Shown here piece after piece: positions 1 to 8,143 of a DNA stretch of 64,000 nt (position 1 is the first letter of the stretch; every line of letters starts with the position of its first letter). A program made the translations under genes and the position numbers. The notes under the pieces were generated by a model that ran no database searches, was not told where the DNA came from, and was given only the letters and a program-made list of their open reading frames with translations. This DNA is from an uncultured Porphyromonadaceae bacterium (GTDB lineage: Bacteria > Bacteroidota > Bacteroidia > Bacteroidales > Muribaculaceae), in NCBI GenBank assembly GCA_947177185.1, contig CAMWTJ010000006.1, forward strand, positions 1 to 64,000, read 5' to 3'.

Positions 1-53
1 GAGGTGCCCTCGAACTTGATTTTGCCAATCTCGGGAAAATATTCTTTTGCCAT
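1..53 (-). CDS. xylA: xylose isomerase, second copy, 5' end only (cut by window start)
   Basis: Reading leftward from the ATG at 53, the codons give [16 protein letters not shown] and run off the window edge. The nucleotides of 1-55 are identical to 55913-55967, the start of the complete xylose isomerase gene in this window. Beyond base 55 the two sequences diverge at once, so the upstream regions differ: xylB lies upstream of the complete copy, a VOC-like remnant lies upstream of this one. Position behind an alpha-xylosidase operon would suit a second xylose isomerase. The match may instead mark an assembly repeat boundary, so a real second gene is not proven. Confidence 0.6.
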   Translation of the reverse strand, partial: MAKEYFPEIGKIKFEGT

Positions 54-112
54 TTTGATAAAAATTATAGGATTGTTTTTCTTGTTTATTCTGCGTTGCA
101 CGACGACATCTC

Positions 113-280
113 TTAGAATTTCGCACGCGGATACAGAATCAGACGCATGCCGTCGAGCGTCATGCCCACGATATCCGAACCGGCCCGGTCGGTGCCCGGA
201 CCCGTAACGTCGCGGTAGAACGCCACCATTTCAGGCTGCAGGACCGTGAAAAGACCGATTGTGTTGAATTTGAATTTCAT
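113..280 (-). pseudogene. truncated VOC/glyoxalase-family remnant (55 aa)
   Basis: A 55-residue frame starts MKFKFNTIGLFTV and contains EMVAFYRDV and a MTLDGMRLILYPR stretch. This is the first beta-alpha-beta-beta unit of VOC (glyoxalase/dioxygenase) proteins, where a conserved FYRDVLG helix follows the first strand. Family members are usually about 120-140 residues, so the second half is missing; the frame ends in TAA just before the xylose isomerase start at 53. It lies 28 nt downstream of the GH3 gene on the same strand. It is probably a broken gene, although a short functional product cannot be excluded. The family call is from motif recognition only. Confidence 0.5.
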
Positions 281-308
281 ACACAAATATACGAATAATT
301 CTGATTAA

Positions 309-2543
309 TCACTCAACCAAACGGAATTTTGCACGCGCAGGAGTGTCGGCCGACGAAGTGCCCACATAGAGTGTGAACGCGCCGGGCTCCGTGCGCCATG
401 CGTGGGCGTCGGCGTCGAAGAAGGCGAGCATGTCGGGAGTGACAGTGAAAGTGACCTCGCGCGTTTCGCCCGGAGCAAGGGTGATTTTCTCAAAGGCTTT
501 CAGCTCCTTGGCCGGGCGGAGCACCGACGCTTTGTCGTCGCCGACGTACATCTGCACCACTTCCGAGCCTTCGCGCGCGCCGGTGTTGGTGACGGGCACC
601 GTGACTGTAAGGCTGCCGCCGGCGCGAAGCTCACGTGCGGAAATGGCCGGCTTGCCATAGGCGAAGGTGGTGTAGCTCAGACCGTGGCCGAAGGCATAGC
701 GCGCCGGAATCTTTTTGGTGTCGTGCCAGCGATAGCCAACGAGGATATCCTCGGCATAGGTCTGCTGCGGAGCGCAGACGCCGAACAGCACATCGCCCTC
801 GGCGCTCTCCACGCCGGGATAGCTGTCGGTGCCGAAAGCATGCGCGCCGCAGTCCTGCAGACGCACGGGTATGGAGTAAGGCAGCTTGCCGGAGGGGTTG
901 ACGCGCCCAGACACCACATCGGCAAGCGACGCGCCGCCCATGGTGCCCAGATAGGAGGCGTGCAGAACGGCCGGCACGCGTGCGGCCCACGGCATGGCAT
1001 AGGCATTGCCTGTGATGTTGGCCACCACCACGTTGGGGTTGACGCTCACGAGGGCCTCTATCAGCTCGTTCTGCCCGAAAGGCAGGTCGTAGCTCTCGCG
1101 GTCGGTGCTCTCGCAGTCCTGCCATGCGTTTTTGTTAAGACCGCCGAACACCACCACCACATCGGCATCGGCCGCCTTGGCCACCGCCTCGGCGCGCAGC
1201 GAATCCTGCAAGGCCTGAGGTATGGTGTCTACACGCTCGTACATGGGACGGCCTGCGGCATAGCCGCGGGCGAACTCGACGCGGTCGGCGCCGAACACCT
1301 CGCGCATGGCCTCGAGCGGAGAAATGTAGTCTTTTACTTTAAGTTCGGACGAGCCGCCGCCGTCGGTAAGGCGTCGCACGGCATTGTCGCCCACCACGAG
1401 CACACGCATGCCGCGGGCAGGGTCGAGCGGCAGGATGCCGTTGTTTTTCAGCAGCACGATGCTTTCGTCGCCAATGGCTTTCGCGGCGGCATAATGCTCG
1501 GGACTGTGCAGCGAGCCGAAAGGCTTGCGGGTGTTCATGGCCGTACGGAAAATGAGCCGCAGGATGCGGCGTGCCTTGTCGTCGGCCACGGATTCGGGCA
1601 CTTCGCCCTTGCGTATCAGTTCGAGGAAGGGGTCGGCGAGGAAATAGTCGTCGTAGGTGAACTCGCTTTCGGAAGTAAGACCGTTGGTGAAAGAGCCCAT
1701 CTCGATGTCGAGGCCGTTGAGAGCGGCCTCGCGGGTGTCGTGGGCGCCGCCCCAGTCGGTGATCACCACGCCGTCGAATCCCCACTCGCCGCGGAGTATG
1801 TCCTCGAGCAGACGGTGGTTGTGGCAGCAATGCTGGTTCCACACTTTATTGTAAGCGCCCATGATGCTCCACGCGCCGCCGTCCTGCACGGCTGCCTTGA
1901 ACGCGGGCAGATATATCTCGTAGAGAGCTCGGTCGCTGACATTGACGTTGATATTGCCGCGCCATTTTTCCTGATTGTTAAGCGCAAAATGCTTGACGCA
2001 GGCAGCCACGCCGTTTTTCTGAAGCTCGCGCACGTATGGCACGGCCATCACCGAAGCCAGATACGGGTCTTCGCCCATATATTCGAAGTTGCGGCCGTTG
2101 AGCGGCGTTCGGTAGATGTTGACGCCGGGGCCGAGCAGCACGTCCTTCTCGCGGTAGCGCGCTTCCTCGCCTACGTTTTTGCCGTATAGAGCCGACATTT
2201 CGGGATTCCACGTGGCAGCAAGGGCCGTGAGAGCGGGAAATGCTGTCACGGAGTCGTTGGTCCAGCCGGCGTGTCCCCAGTCGTTCCAGTTGATTTCGGC
2301 ACGCACTCCGTGCGGACCGTCGCTCATCCATATTTCGGGGATGCCCAGACGCGGCACACCCGGCGAGCTGAATTTGCTCTGCGCATGGCACATGGCCACT
2401 TTTTCTTCAAGGGTCATGCGGCTCAACGCATCTTCTACACGGGCATCCAGAGGGGCGTCGGGGTCGAGATAGACCGGCACTGCGGCCGAAACACCTGCGG
2501 CCGAAACTGCAGCCAGCAGCAGCGGATATAATGCTTTTTTCAT
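309..2543 (-). CDS. GH3 family beta-glucosidase/beta-xylosidase, periplasmic
   Basis: 744 residues with a Sec signal peptide (MKKALYPLLLAAVSAAGVSA). The GH3 (beta/alpha)8 domain shows SDGPHGVR, the KHF motif in CVKHFALNNQE and the nucleophile motif VVITDWGGAH, with the catalytic Asp near residue 263. The alpha/beta sandwich domain follows, then a C-terminal fibronectin type III-like domain ending around residue 740. The length is typical of BglX-like enzymes. It would remove beta-linked glucose or xylose from the non-reducing end of oligosaccharides imported by the SusC/D system. Its ATG overlaps the stop of the upstream GH2 gene by 4 bp (ATGA), which suggests translational coupling. Exact sugar specificity cannot be read from the sequence. 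Confidence 0.93.
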   Translation of the reverse strand: MKKALYPLLLAAVSAAGVSAAVPVYLDPDAPLDARVEDALSRMTLEEKVAMCHAQSKFSSPGVPRLGIPEIWMSDGPHGVRAEINWNDWGHAGWTNDSVTAFPALTALAATWNPEMSALYGKNVGEEARYREKDVLLGPGVNIYRTPLNGRNFEYMGEDPYLASVMAVPYVRELQKNGVAACVKHFALNNQEKWRGNINVNVSDRALYEIYLPAFKAAVQDGGAWSIMGAYNKVWNQHCCHNHRLLEDILRGEWGFDGVVITDWGGAHDTREAALNGLDIEMGSFTNGLTSESEFTYDDYFLADPFLELIRKGEVPESVADDKARRILRLIFRTAMNTRKPFGSLHSPEHYAAAKAIGDESIVLLKNNGILPLDPARGMRVLVVGDNAVRRLTDGGGSSELKVKDYISPLEAMREVFGADRVEFARGYAAGRPMYERVDTIPQALQDSLRAEAVAKAADADVVVVFGGLNKNAWQDCESTDRESYDLPFGQNELIEALVSVNPNVVVANITGNAYAMPWAARVPAVLHASYLGTMGGASLADVVSGRVNPSGKLPYSIPVRLQDCGAHAFGTDSYPGVESAEGDVLFGVCAPQQTYAEDILVGYRWHDTKKIPARYAFGHGLSYTTFAYGKPAISARELRAGGSLTVTVPVTNTGAREGSEVVQMYVGDDKASVLRPAKELKAFEKITLAPGETREVTFTVTPDMLAFFDADAHAWRTEPGAFTLYVGTSSADTPARAKFRLVE

Positions 2544-5047
2544 TTTTTGGAATTAATGGTTATCGAAGCCGGACGGAGCCCTGCGGCCGTGGCGTCAAGC
2601 ACTGCCGGGCCGGAGGCTCCTGCATTGTTCTGAAGGATAATGAGCGCGCGGCCATAGAACGCCTTGCGGGTATCGGCCTTGAAGCGTTCGAGAGATATGG
2701 GGCTGCCGTTGTCGACACCGGCATTGAAAGCCGAACCGCTGACAGTGAAGGCTATCTCGTTGTCGGCCCACGGGCAGAGGTTGCCGTCGCTGTCGACCAC
2801 TTCCACGGCCACGTAGCTCAGGTCGGTGCCGTCGGCAGCTATCTCGCTGCGGTCGGGCGTCAGGCGTATGGCAGCGGGGGCACCGGCGGTGCGGCGCTCG
2901 GCACGGGCCACCTCTACACCGTCGCGCCGACTCACGGCCGTAAGCACGCCGGGGCTGAACGGCACACGCCAGCTGACATGAAAGTCGTCGCGACCCTTGC
3001 TGCGGGTGCCGAGGCTCTCGCCGTTGAGGAAGAGTTCCACCTCGTCGGCGTTGTTGTAGTATGCCCACACGTCGACTTCGCTGCCTTCGGTCCAGTTCCA
3101 GTGCGGAAGCAGATGCAGCACCACCGAGTCGGGACACCACTCGCTCTTATACATATAGTATATGTCTTTCGGAAATCCGGCGAGGTCGACAATGCCGAAA
3201 TAGCTGCTGCGCGCCGGCCAGCCGTAGGGAGTGGGCTCGCCTATGTAGTCGAAGCCGGTCCAGACGAACTGCCCGGAAATGAAATCGTTGTCGCGCACAT
3301 GACGCATGGTGCCTTCGTGGGTGTTGCCCCAGGGCACGTGGCAGTTGTCGTAGCTCGAGCATGAGAACGAGTCGTTGAAGAAGGGCTTGTCCCAGCGCTC
3401 CGGCCAAAGGCGGATGCTGTCGGAAGGCATGTCGTAGAAGCCGCGGGTAGCGAGTCCCGATACGCTTTCGGTGACAATAAAGGGCTTGCCGGGGAAATTG
3501 GAAGGCACTCCGGCAAACCAGTCGTCGTGGTAGTTGAAACCGATTATGTCGAGCGCGCCGCTGCGGAAGAGATGGTTGCCCGGATCGGGCTCGTTGCATC
3601 CGGCGGTGACAGGACGCGTGGGGTCGAGCGAGCGCACGCGGTCGGCAAGTTTGCGAGTAAGCAGCGAGTTGACGCTCATCTCTCCCTCGGCGGCAAGGTT
3701 TTCTTTGCCATGTCCGAAATTAAGAATCAGATTGGCCTCCTCGAGGCTCAGGGTATCGGCCGCGGCGTCGGTCCACTGCTCAAGCACCTCGTTGCCGATA
3801 CTCCATATAATAATCGACGGATGGTTGCGGTCGCGGCGTATGAGGTCGTCCATGTCGCGTTCGTGCCATTCATTGAAATAACGCGAATAGTCGTGGGCGG
3901 TCTTCTTTTTCCGCCACATGTCGAACGTTTCGTCCATCACCATAAGGCCCATCCTGTCGCAAAGCTCGAGAAGCTCCGGCGCGGGCGGGTTGTGCGACGA
4001 GCGTATGGCGTTGACACCCATGTCTTTCATGATCTGCAGCTGGCGCTCTATGGCGCGGCGGTTGACCACGGCTCCGAGTGCGCCGGCATCGTGGTGCAGA
4101 CACACGCCGTTGATTTTCATGCGCCGTCCGTTGAGTGAGAAACCGTTGCGGGCGTCGAACTCAAAGTAGCGGAAGCCTACAGGCTGCTCGTACGTGTCGA
4201 GCACGCGGCCACGCGCATCGGTCACTTTGGTGACGAGCGTGTACAGGTAGGGCGACGCAGGGCTCCAAAGACGGGGTTTCGCCACGCTGATTTCAGAGTC
4301 CACCGTCAGCTCGGAATCATTTTTTTTCGCACTCACGGTCTTGGCGCCGGACTCCGCGACCACAGCACCGGCGGCGTCGAGAAGCGCAGCGCTCACGCTC
4401 ACCTTAGCCTTGCGCCGGAAAGCCAGCTGTGTGGCCACACGCACGGTGGCGCGGGCGCTGTCGACCTCGGCTATGATGTGCTGTCCCCACAGCGGCACAT
4501 GCACATCGGAGAGCGTGCGCAGCCACACGTTGCGGTATATGCCGCAACCGCTGTACCAGCGCGAGTTGGGCTGCTCGGCATTGTCGACGCGCACAGCCAC
4601 CACATTGCGCCCCGCATGCAGATAGGGTGTGATATCGTAGCTGAACGAAGCGTAGCCGTAGGGGCGCGTGCCGAGTTTGTGGCCGTTGACATACACGGTG
4701 GCGTTCATATACACACCGTCGAAATCAATATAGGTGTATTTTTTAAGTTGTGCAGGTTCGACATCAAACGATTTCCGATACCAGCCCACACCGCCGGGGA
4801 GTGCTCCGCCGCCTGTACCGCTGGGATTGTCGATACTGAAATCGCCTTCTATGGCCCAGTCGTGAGGCAGCGAGAGCGCACGCCAGTCGGCATCGTCAAA
4901 ATCGGCGCGTGCGGCGTCGGGTGTATCGCAAAGGCTGAATTTCCATCCGTCGTTGAAACTTACCGCGCGGCTGTCGGCACCATAGGCCGACAGTACCGCG
5001 ACAGCAGTCACCACAAATACTATAAATAACCTGTTGAGAAAAACCAT
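2540..5047 (-). CDS. GH2 family beta-galactosidase-like glycoside hydrolase
   Basis: 835 residues with an N-terminal hydrophobic signal (LFIVFVVTAVAVLSAYGADS). Domain order is GH2 sugar-binding jelly roll (about 30-190), immunoglobulin-like domain (about 195-300), TIM barrel (about 300-600), and C-terminal DUF4982-like and Ig-like domains. Signatures are SSHNPPAPELLELCDRMG, the acid/base Glu in IIIWSIGNEV (near residue 419) and the nucleophile Glu in PFIVTESVSG (near residue 526). In xyloglucan loci a GH2 enzyme removes side-chain beta-galactose, which fits the alpha-xylosidase upstream; beta-glucuronidase activity is the alternative. Two stem-loops lie just upstream of its start. Confidence 0.92.
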   Translation of the reverse strand: MVFLNRLFIVFVVTAVAVLSAYGADSRAVSFNDGWKFSLCDTPDAARADFDDADWRALSLPHDWAIEGDFSIDNPSGTGGGALPGGVGWYRKSFDVEPAQLKKYTYIDFDGVYMNATVYVNGHKLGTRPYGYASFSYDITPYLHAGRNVVAVRVDNAEQPNSRWYSGCGIYRNVWLRTLSDVHVPLWGQHIIAEVDSARATVRVATQLAFRRKAKVSVSAALLDAAGAVVAESGAKTVSAKKNDSELTVDSEISVAKPRLWSPASPYLYTLVTKVTDARGRVLDTYEQPVGFRYFEFDARNGFSLNGRRMKINGVCLHHDAGALGAVVNRRAIERQLQIMKDMGVNAIRSSHNPPAPELLELCDRMGLMVMDETFDMWRKKKTAHDYSRYFNEWHERDMDDLIRRDRNHPSIIIWSIGNEVLEQWTDAAADTLSLEEANLILNFGHGKENLAAEGEMSVNSLLTRKLADRVRSLDPTRPVTAGCNEPDPGNHLFRSGALDIIGFNYHDDWFAGVPSNFPGKPFIVTESVSGLATRGFYDMPSDSIRLWPERWDKPFFNDSFSCSSYDNCHVPWGNTHEGTMRHVRDNDFISGQFVWTGFDYIGEPTPYGWPARSSYFGIVDLAGFPKDIYYMYKSEWCPDSVVLHLLPHWNWTEGSEVDVWAYYNNADEVELFLNGESLGTRSKGRDDFHVSWRVPFSPGVLTAVSRRDGVEVARAERRTAGAPAAIRLTPDRSEIAADGTDLSYVAVEVVDSDGNLCPWADNEIAFTVSGSAFNAGVDNGSPISLERFKADTRKAFYGRALIILQNNAGASGPAVLDATAAGLRPASITINSKK

Positions 5048-5071
5048 TTAAAAAAGTGTCGAAAAAAAGTT

Positions 5072-5133
5072 AGGGGATATTACATAAAGCTATCCCCTAT
5101 AGTGTGCCGGGCCGCGGCAAACCGCGGCCCGGC
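5072..5133 (-). terminator. two stem-loops between GH31 and GH2, one terminator-like
   Basis: Transcribed leftward, the first hairpin (5106-5133) has a perfect 12-bp stem, gccgggccgcgg with ccgcggcccggc around a 4-nt loop. The second (5072-5098) has an 8-bp stem, aggggata with tatcccct, followed by AACTTTTTTT, as in an intrinsic terminator. The GH2 start codon is only about 25 nt further on, and no promoter motif fits in between. The pair therefore looks like an attenuator or a 3'-end-protecting structure that lowers GH2-GH3 expression relative to GH31. Confidence 0.6.
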
Positions 5134-5159
5134 GGGGATGCGGGAAATAAGTCGGGAGC

Positions 5160-8042
5160 CTACAGACGCACGCTCACAGATTTGCCGTCGTAGTCGACGG
5201 GTGTGCCTTTGGCTTCGCGGCTGAAACCTACGGGGGAGTCGGGGCTTACTTTTATCACGTTGAAGCGACGGTTCTTGAGCATGCCGGGGAACTCGCCCAC
5301 GCGCTCGCCGATGGTGAGCGTGCCGGTAGCGTCATTCCACTCCATGGGTATGTTGGCGAAAGCGCCTTTCTCGTAGTTGTAGTTGAGGTTTTCGTCCTCA
5401 TAGAGAGTGAAGGAACCGTCGGCGCCGGTGTAGACGTAGAGGTCGATGAGTTCGGCGGGTTTCTCGGCGCTCCACTGCATGTCGGGACCGACGGGCACTA
5501 TCGAGCCGGCGGCCACAAAGAGCGGCATACGGCCGTAGGGAGCTGCCACAGCGGCCTTTTCTCCGCCGTCGCGAGCCGCGCCGGTGTAGAAATCATACCA
5601 GCGGATGCCGGCCGGGAAATATACCTCGCGTTCGCGGGCACCGTACTCCGTGACGGGAGCAGCCATGAAGGCCGGACCGAACATGAACTGGTCCTTGATG
5701 TCGCGCGTGGCCTTGTCGGCGCCGAAATCCATAACGAGCGGACGCATGATGGTGTAGTCGTCGAAATAGGTCTTGCCGGCAAGCGAATAGATATACGGCA
5801 TCAGGTTGTAGCGCAGACGCGTGTAGTAGAGCATGCTTTCGTAGGCGGGATGGCCTTCGGGAGCTATGTTGTAGATTTCGCGGAAAGGCCACTGGCCGTG
5901 GGCGCGGTAGAGGGGAGCGAACGCTCCGAACTGGAACCAGCGCGTGTTGAGTTCACGCCACTCCTTAAGGTCGGCGTTTTCGCGGCCGGTCTTGTTGAAC
6001 TCCTGCTGAGCGGCCACATAGCGGTCTTCGACGCAGAAGCCGCCGATGTCCATGGTCCAGTAGGGCACGCCGCTGACTGCGAAATTGAGGCCTGCGGCTA
6101 TCTGCGCAGCCATATCCTCCCAGCGGGTGGCTATATCGCCGCTCCAGGTGGCGGTGCTGTAGCGCTGCTGGCCGGCGAAGCCGGAGCGTGTGAGAAGGAA
6201 CACGCGCTTGTCGGGGTCGACGCCGCGCTGGCCGTCGTAGATGGCCTCGGCGTTCATGAGCGCGTAGGCGTTGAAATATTTAGTCGACGGACCGAGGTGG
6301 GTCGGGCCGCAGAGGTCCTTGCGATACTGTATGTCCGTGCAGTCGCGGATGTTGGGCTCGCTGGCGTCCATCCACCATGCGTCGATGCCGAGAGGATAGT
6401 AATGTTCCTCCATCTGATGCCAGAAGAGTTTGCGTGCATCGGGATTGTAGGCGTCGTAGAACGAACCGAGATAGCCGGGGCCTACCCAGTCGCGGATGCT
6501 GTCCTTGACGGCCTGCTGATACATCCATCCTTTTTCGTCGAACTCCTTGTAATGCTCGGTGGTGACGTAGAACTTGGGCCATACGGACACCATCACACGG
6601 CCGTTCATGGCGTGGATGCTGTCGACCATGCCTTTGGGGTCGGGGAAACGCGTCTTGTCAAATTCATGGCAGCCCCACGAGTCCTGCGGCCAGTGCAGCC
6701 AGTCTATCACGATATTGTCGATGGGGATGTTGCGCTTGCGGTATTCGGCGAGTGTGGAGAGCACCTCTTCCTGCGTGTTGTATTTCTCGCGGCTCTGCCA
6801 GTAGCCCATGGCCCATCGGGGCATCACGGGGGCTTTGCCTGTGAGAGTGCGGTAGCCGTGGATCACATCGTCCATGGAGTCGCCGGCTATGAAATAATAG
6901 TCAATCATATCCTGCATCTCACCCCACCAGCTCATATCGTTTTTATTGATATCGGCTTTCGGAGCATATACGCGCAGGCCGCAATATGCCACTCCGCCGT
7001 TGGGCTCCCACTCTATGCGTATCGGGGTGCGCTTGCCGGCCACGAGGGGCACAGTGAACTTGTAGCTGTTGGGGTTCCAGGCTGTGCGCCAGCGTTCGGG
7101 CACCACCAGATTGCCGTCGATATAGACTTTCTGATAGCCGGAATAATAGAGAATGAAATCGAAATCGCCTGTCACGTCGGACTCTATCTCGCCCTCATAG
7201 ACCACTTTCGCACCCTGGAACTTGAAATCCTCGGGAGCGTTGACCACATGGGCAAGGTCGCCGCGCTTCAGATGCTCGAAATAGATTTTATCCTCGCGAC
7301 GGGTCATTTCCTTGCCGTCGGCTTCGGTGTATGTGCCGGTGAGGGCGCCTTCGCGTCCGTCTTTGTCGTACAGTTTGAACGCATCGCCGAGCTGGCTATA
7401 GTCGTCGGGGCGGCCGAAGCGCAGCAGCGAATAGCTATCCCAAAGCAGACCGTAGTTGCCGGAGCTGACCACGAAGGGCACGGAAACTTTGGTATTGTAC
7501 TGAAACAGTTCTTCGTTCAGTCCCTTGTAGTTGAACTCGTTGCTCTGGTGCTGGCCAAGGCCGTAGATGCCTTCTTCGTCGTCGGTCGAGGCAAAAGTCT
7601 GCTGCACAGTGTAGGAGTCCGTGCCTTCGACATTTATGGGCGTAAAGTTGCGGCCGCCGCCGTTTTCGGCGAGTATGAGCTCGCCGTCCTTGCCGTAGAA
7701 GCTCACAGCGCCGTCGGTGGTGCGCACGAGAGCGCTGATTTCGGGAGTGGCGACACGGATAGTGGTGTCAGACTCCTGCTTCACGGAAAAATCCGTATAG
7801 GCCTCCTGCGGGAGCACTACGAGGCTCTCGCCATCGGCAAATCTGCCGTCGGGGGTAGCGCTTACACGGATGATTTTAGGACCGAGCACCTGGAGGCGCA
7901 CCTTTGTGGCGCCACCGGCTTTGTCGGGGTCGACTTTGACAGTTACGCTCTGGCCATCCTTCGTATAGGCTCCCGAACAGCCGGCCAGAAAGGTCGGCAG
8001 CGAAAGGCCAAGTGCCATGAGCGACAATGTGCGTAGTTTCAT
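5160..8042 (-). CDS. GH31 alpha-xylosidase with PA14 insert, lipoprotein
   Basis: 960 residues. The N-terminus has a lipoprotein signal with lipobox FLAGC. After the N-terminal beta-sandwich there is a PA14-like insert (about 225-385; FDFILYYSGYQKVYIDG, IEWEPNGGVAYCGLRVYAP). The GH31 barrel has the nucleophile Asp in AWWMDASEPN (near 559) and the acid/base Asp in ATWSGDIATRW (near 635). C-terminal beta-domains follow. A PA14 insert in a GH31 enzyme of this size is the architecture of the characterised Bacteroides ovatus xyloglucan alpha-xylosidase BoGH31A, so xylose removal from xyloglucan oligosaccharides is the likely role (inference from architecture). First gene of the leftward unit GH31-GH2-GH3. 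Confidence 0.92.
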   Translation of the reverse strand: MKLRTLSLMALGLSLPTFLAGCSGAYTKDGQSVTVKVDPDKAGGATKVRLQVLGPKIIRVSATPDGRFADGESLVVLPQEAYTDFSVKQESDTTIRVATPEISALVRTTDGAVSFYGKDGELILAENGGGRNFTPINVEGTDSYTVQQTFASTDDEEGIYGLGQHQSNEFNYKGLNEELFQYNTKVSVPFVVSSGNYGLLWDSYSLLRFGRPDDYSQLGDAFKLYDKDGREGALTGTYTEADGKEMTRREDKIYFEHLKRGDLAHVVNAPEDFKFQGAKVVYEGEIESDVTGDFDFILYYSGYQKVYIDGNLVVPERWRTAWNPNSYKFTVPLVAGKRTPIRIEWEPNGGVAYCGLRVYAPKADINKNDMSWWGEMQDMIDYYFIAGDSMDDVIHGYRTLTGKAPVMPRWAMGYWQSREKYNTQEEVLSTLAEYRKRNIPIDNIVIDWLHWPQDSWGCHEFDKTRFPDPKGMVDSIHAMNGRVMVSVWPKFYVTTEHYKEFDEKGWMYQQAVKDSIRDWVGPGYLGSFYDAYNPDARKLFWHQMEEHYYPLGIDAWWMDASEPNIRDCTDIQYRKDLCGPTHLGPSTKYFNAYALMNAEAIYDGQRGVDPDKRVFLLTRSGFAGQQRYSTATWSGDIATRWEDMAAQIAAGLNFAVSGVPYWTMDIGGFCVEDRYVAAQQEFNKTGRENADLKEWRELNTRWFQFGAFAPLYRAHGQWPFREIYNIAPEGHPAYESMLYYTRLRYNLMPYIYSLAGKTYFDDYTIMRPLVMDFGADKATRDIKDQFMFGPAFMAAPVTEYGAREREVYFPAGIRWYDFYTGAARDGGEKAAVAAPYGRMPLFVAAGSIVPVGPDMQWSAEKPAELIDLYVYTGADGSFTLYEDENLNYNYEKGAFANIPMEWNDATGTLTIGERVGEFPGMLKNRRFNVIKVSPDSPVGFSREAKGTPVDYDGKSVSVRL

Positions 8043-8076
8043 GTATGGGGATTTAACGGTTAAAATTCTCTGAAGG

Positions 8077-8084
8077 CAAATTTA
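8077..8084 (-). promoter_or_regulatory. -7 element for the GH31-GH2-GH3 unit
   Basis: On the minus strand the sequence TAAATTTG matches the Bacteroides -7 consensus TAnnTTTG, 35 nt before the GH31 ATG. No TTTG -33 element occurs at the usual 19-21 nt spacing; the nearest TTTG is 27 nt upstream, at the edge of the proposed operator. A missing -33 box is compatible with activator-dependent transcription. Confidence 0.55.
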
Positions 8085-8114
8085 GCAATACACGCGCGAA
8101 CGCAGGGGGTGCAA

Positions 8115-8143
8115 ATGTTAACTGCTGGGGATTGAAATGTTAT
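8115..8143 (+). promoter_or_regulatory. candidate operator of the hybrid two-component regulator (copy 1)
   Basis: The motif ATGTTAACTG-N8-TGAAATGTTAT occurs here and, on the opposite strand, at 12209-12237. Both ATGTTA cores are 22 bp apart, about two helical turns, as expected for a dimeric AraC-type DNA-binding domain reading direct repeats. It lies 30 bp upstream of the -7 element of the GH31 gene and overlaps the stop codon of the regulator gene. Function is inferred from the shared sequence, orientation and placement. Confidence 0.6.

Noticed and set aside
402-2189. Long open frame (595 codons) on the plus strand
   Set aside because: Antisense to the GH3 gene. GC-rich, codon-biased genes leave long stop-free frames opposite; the translation is His/Val/Ala-rich without any domain.
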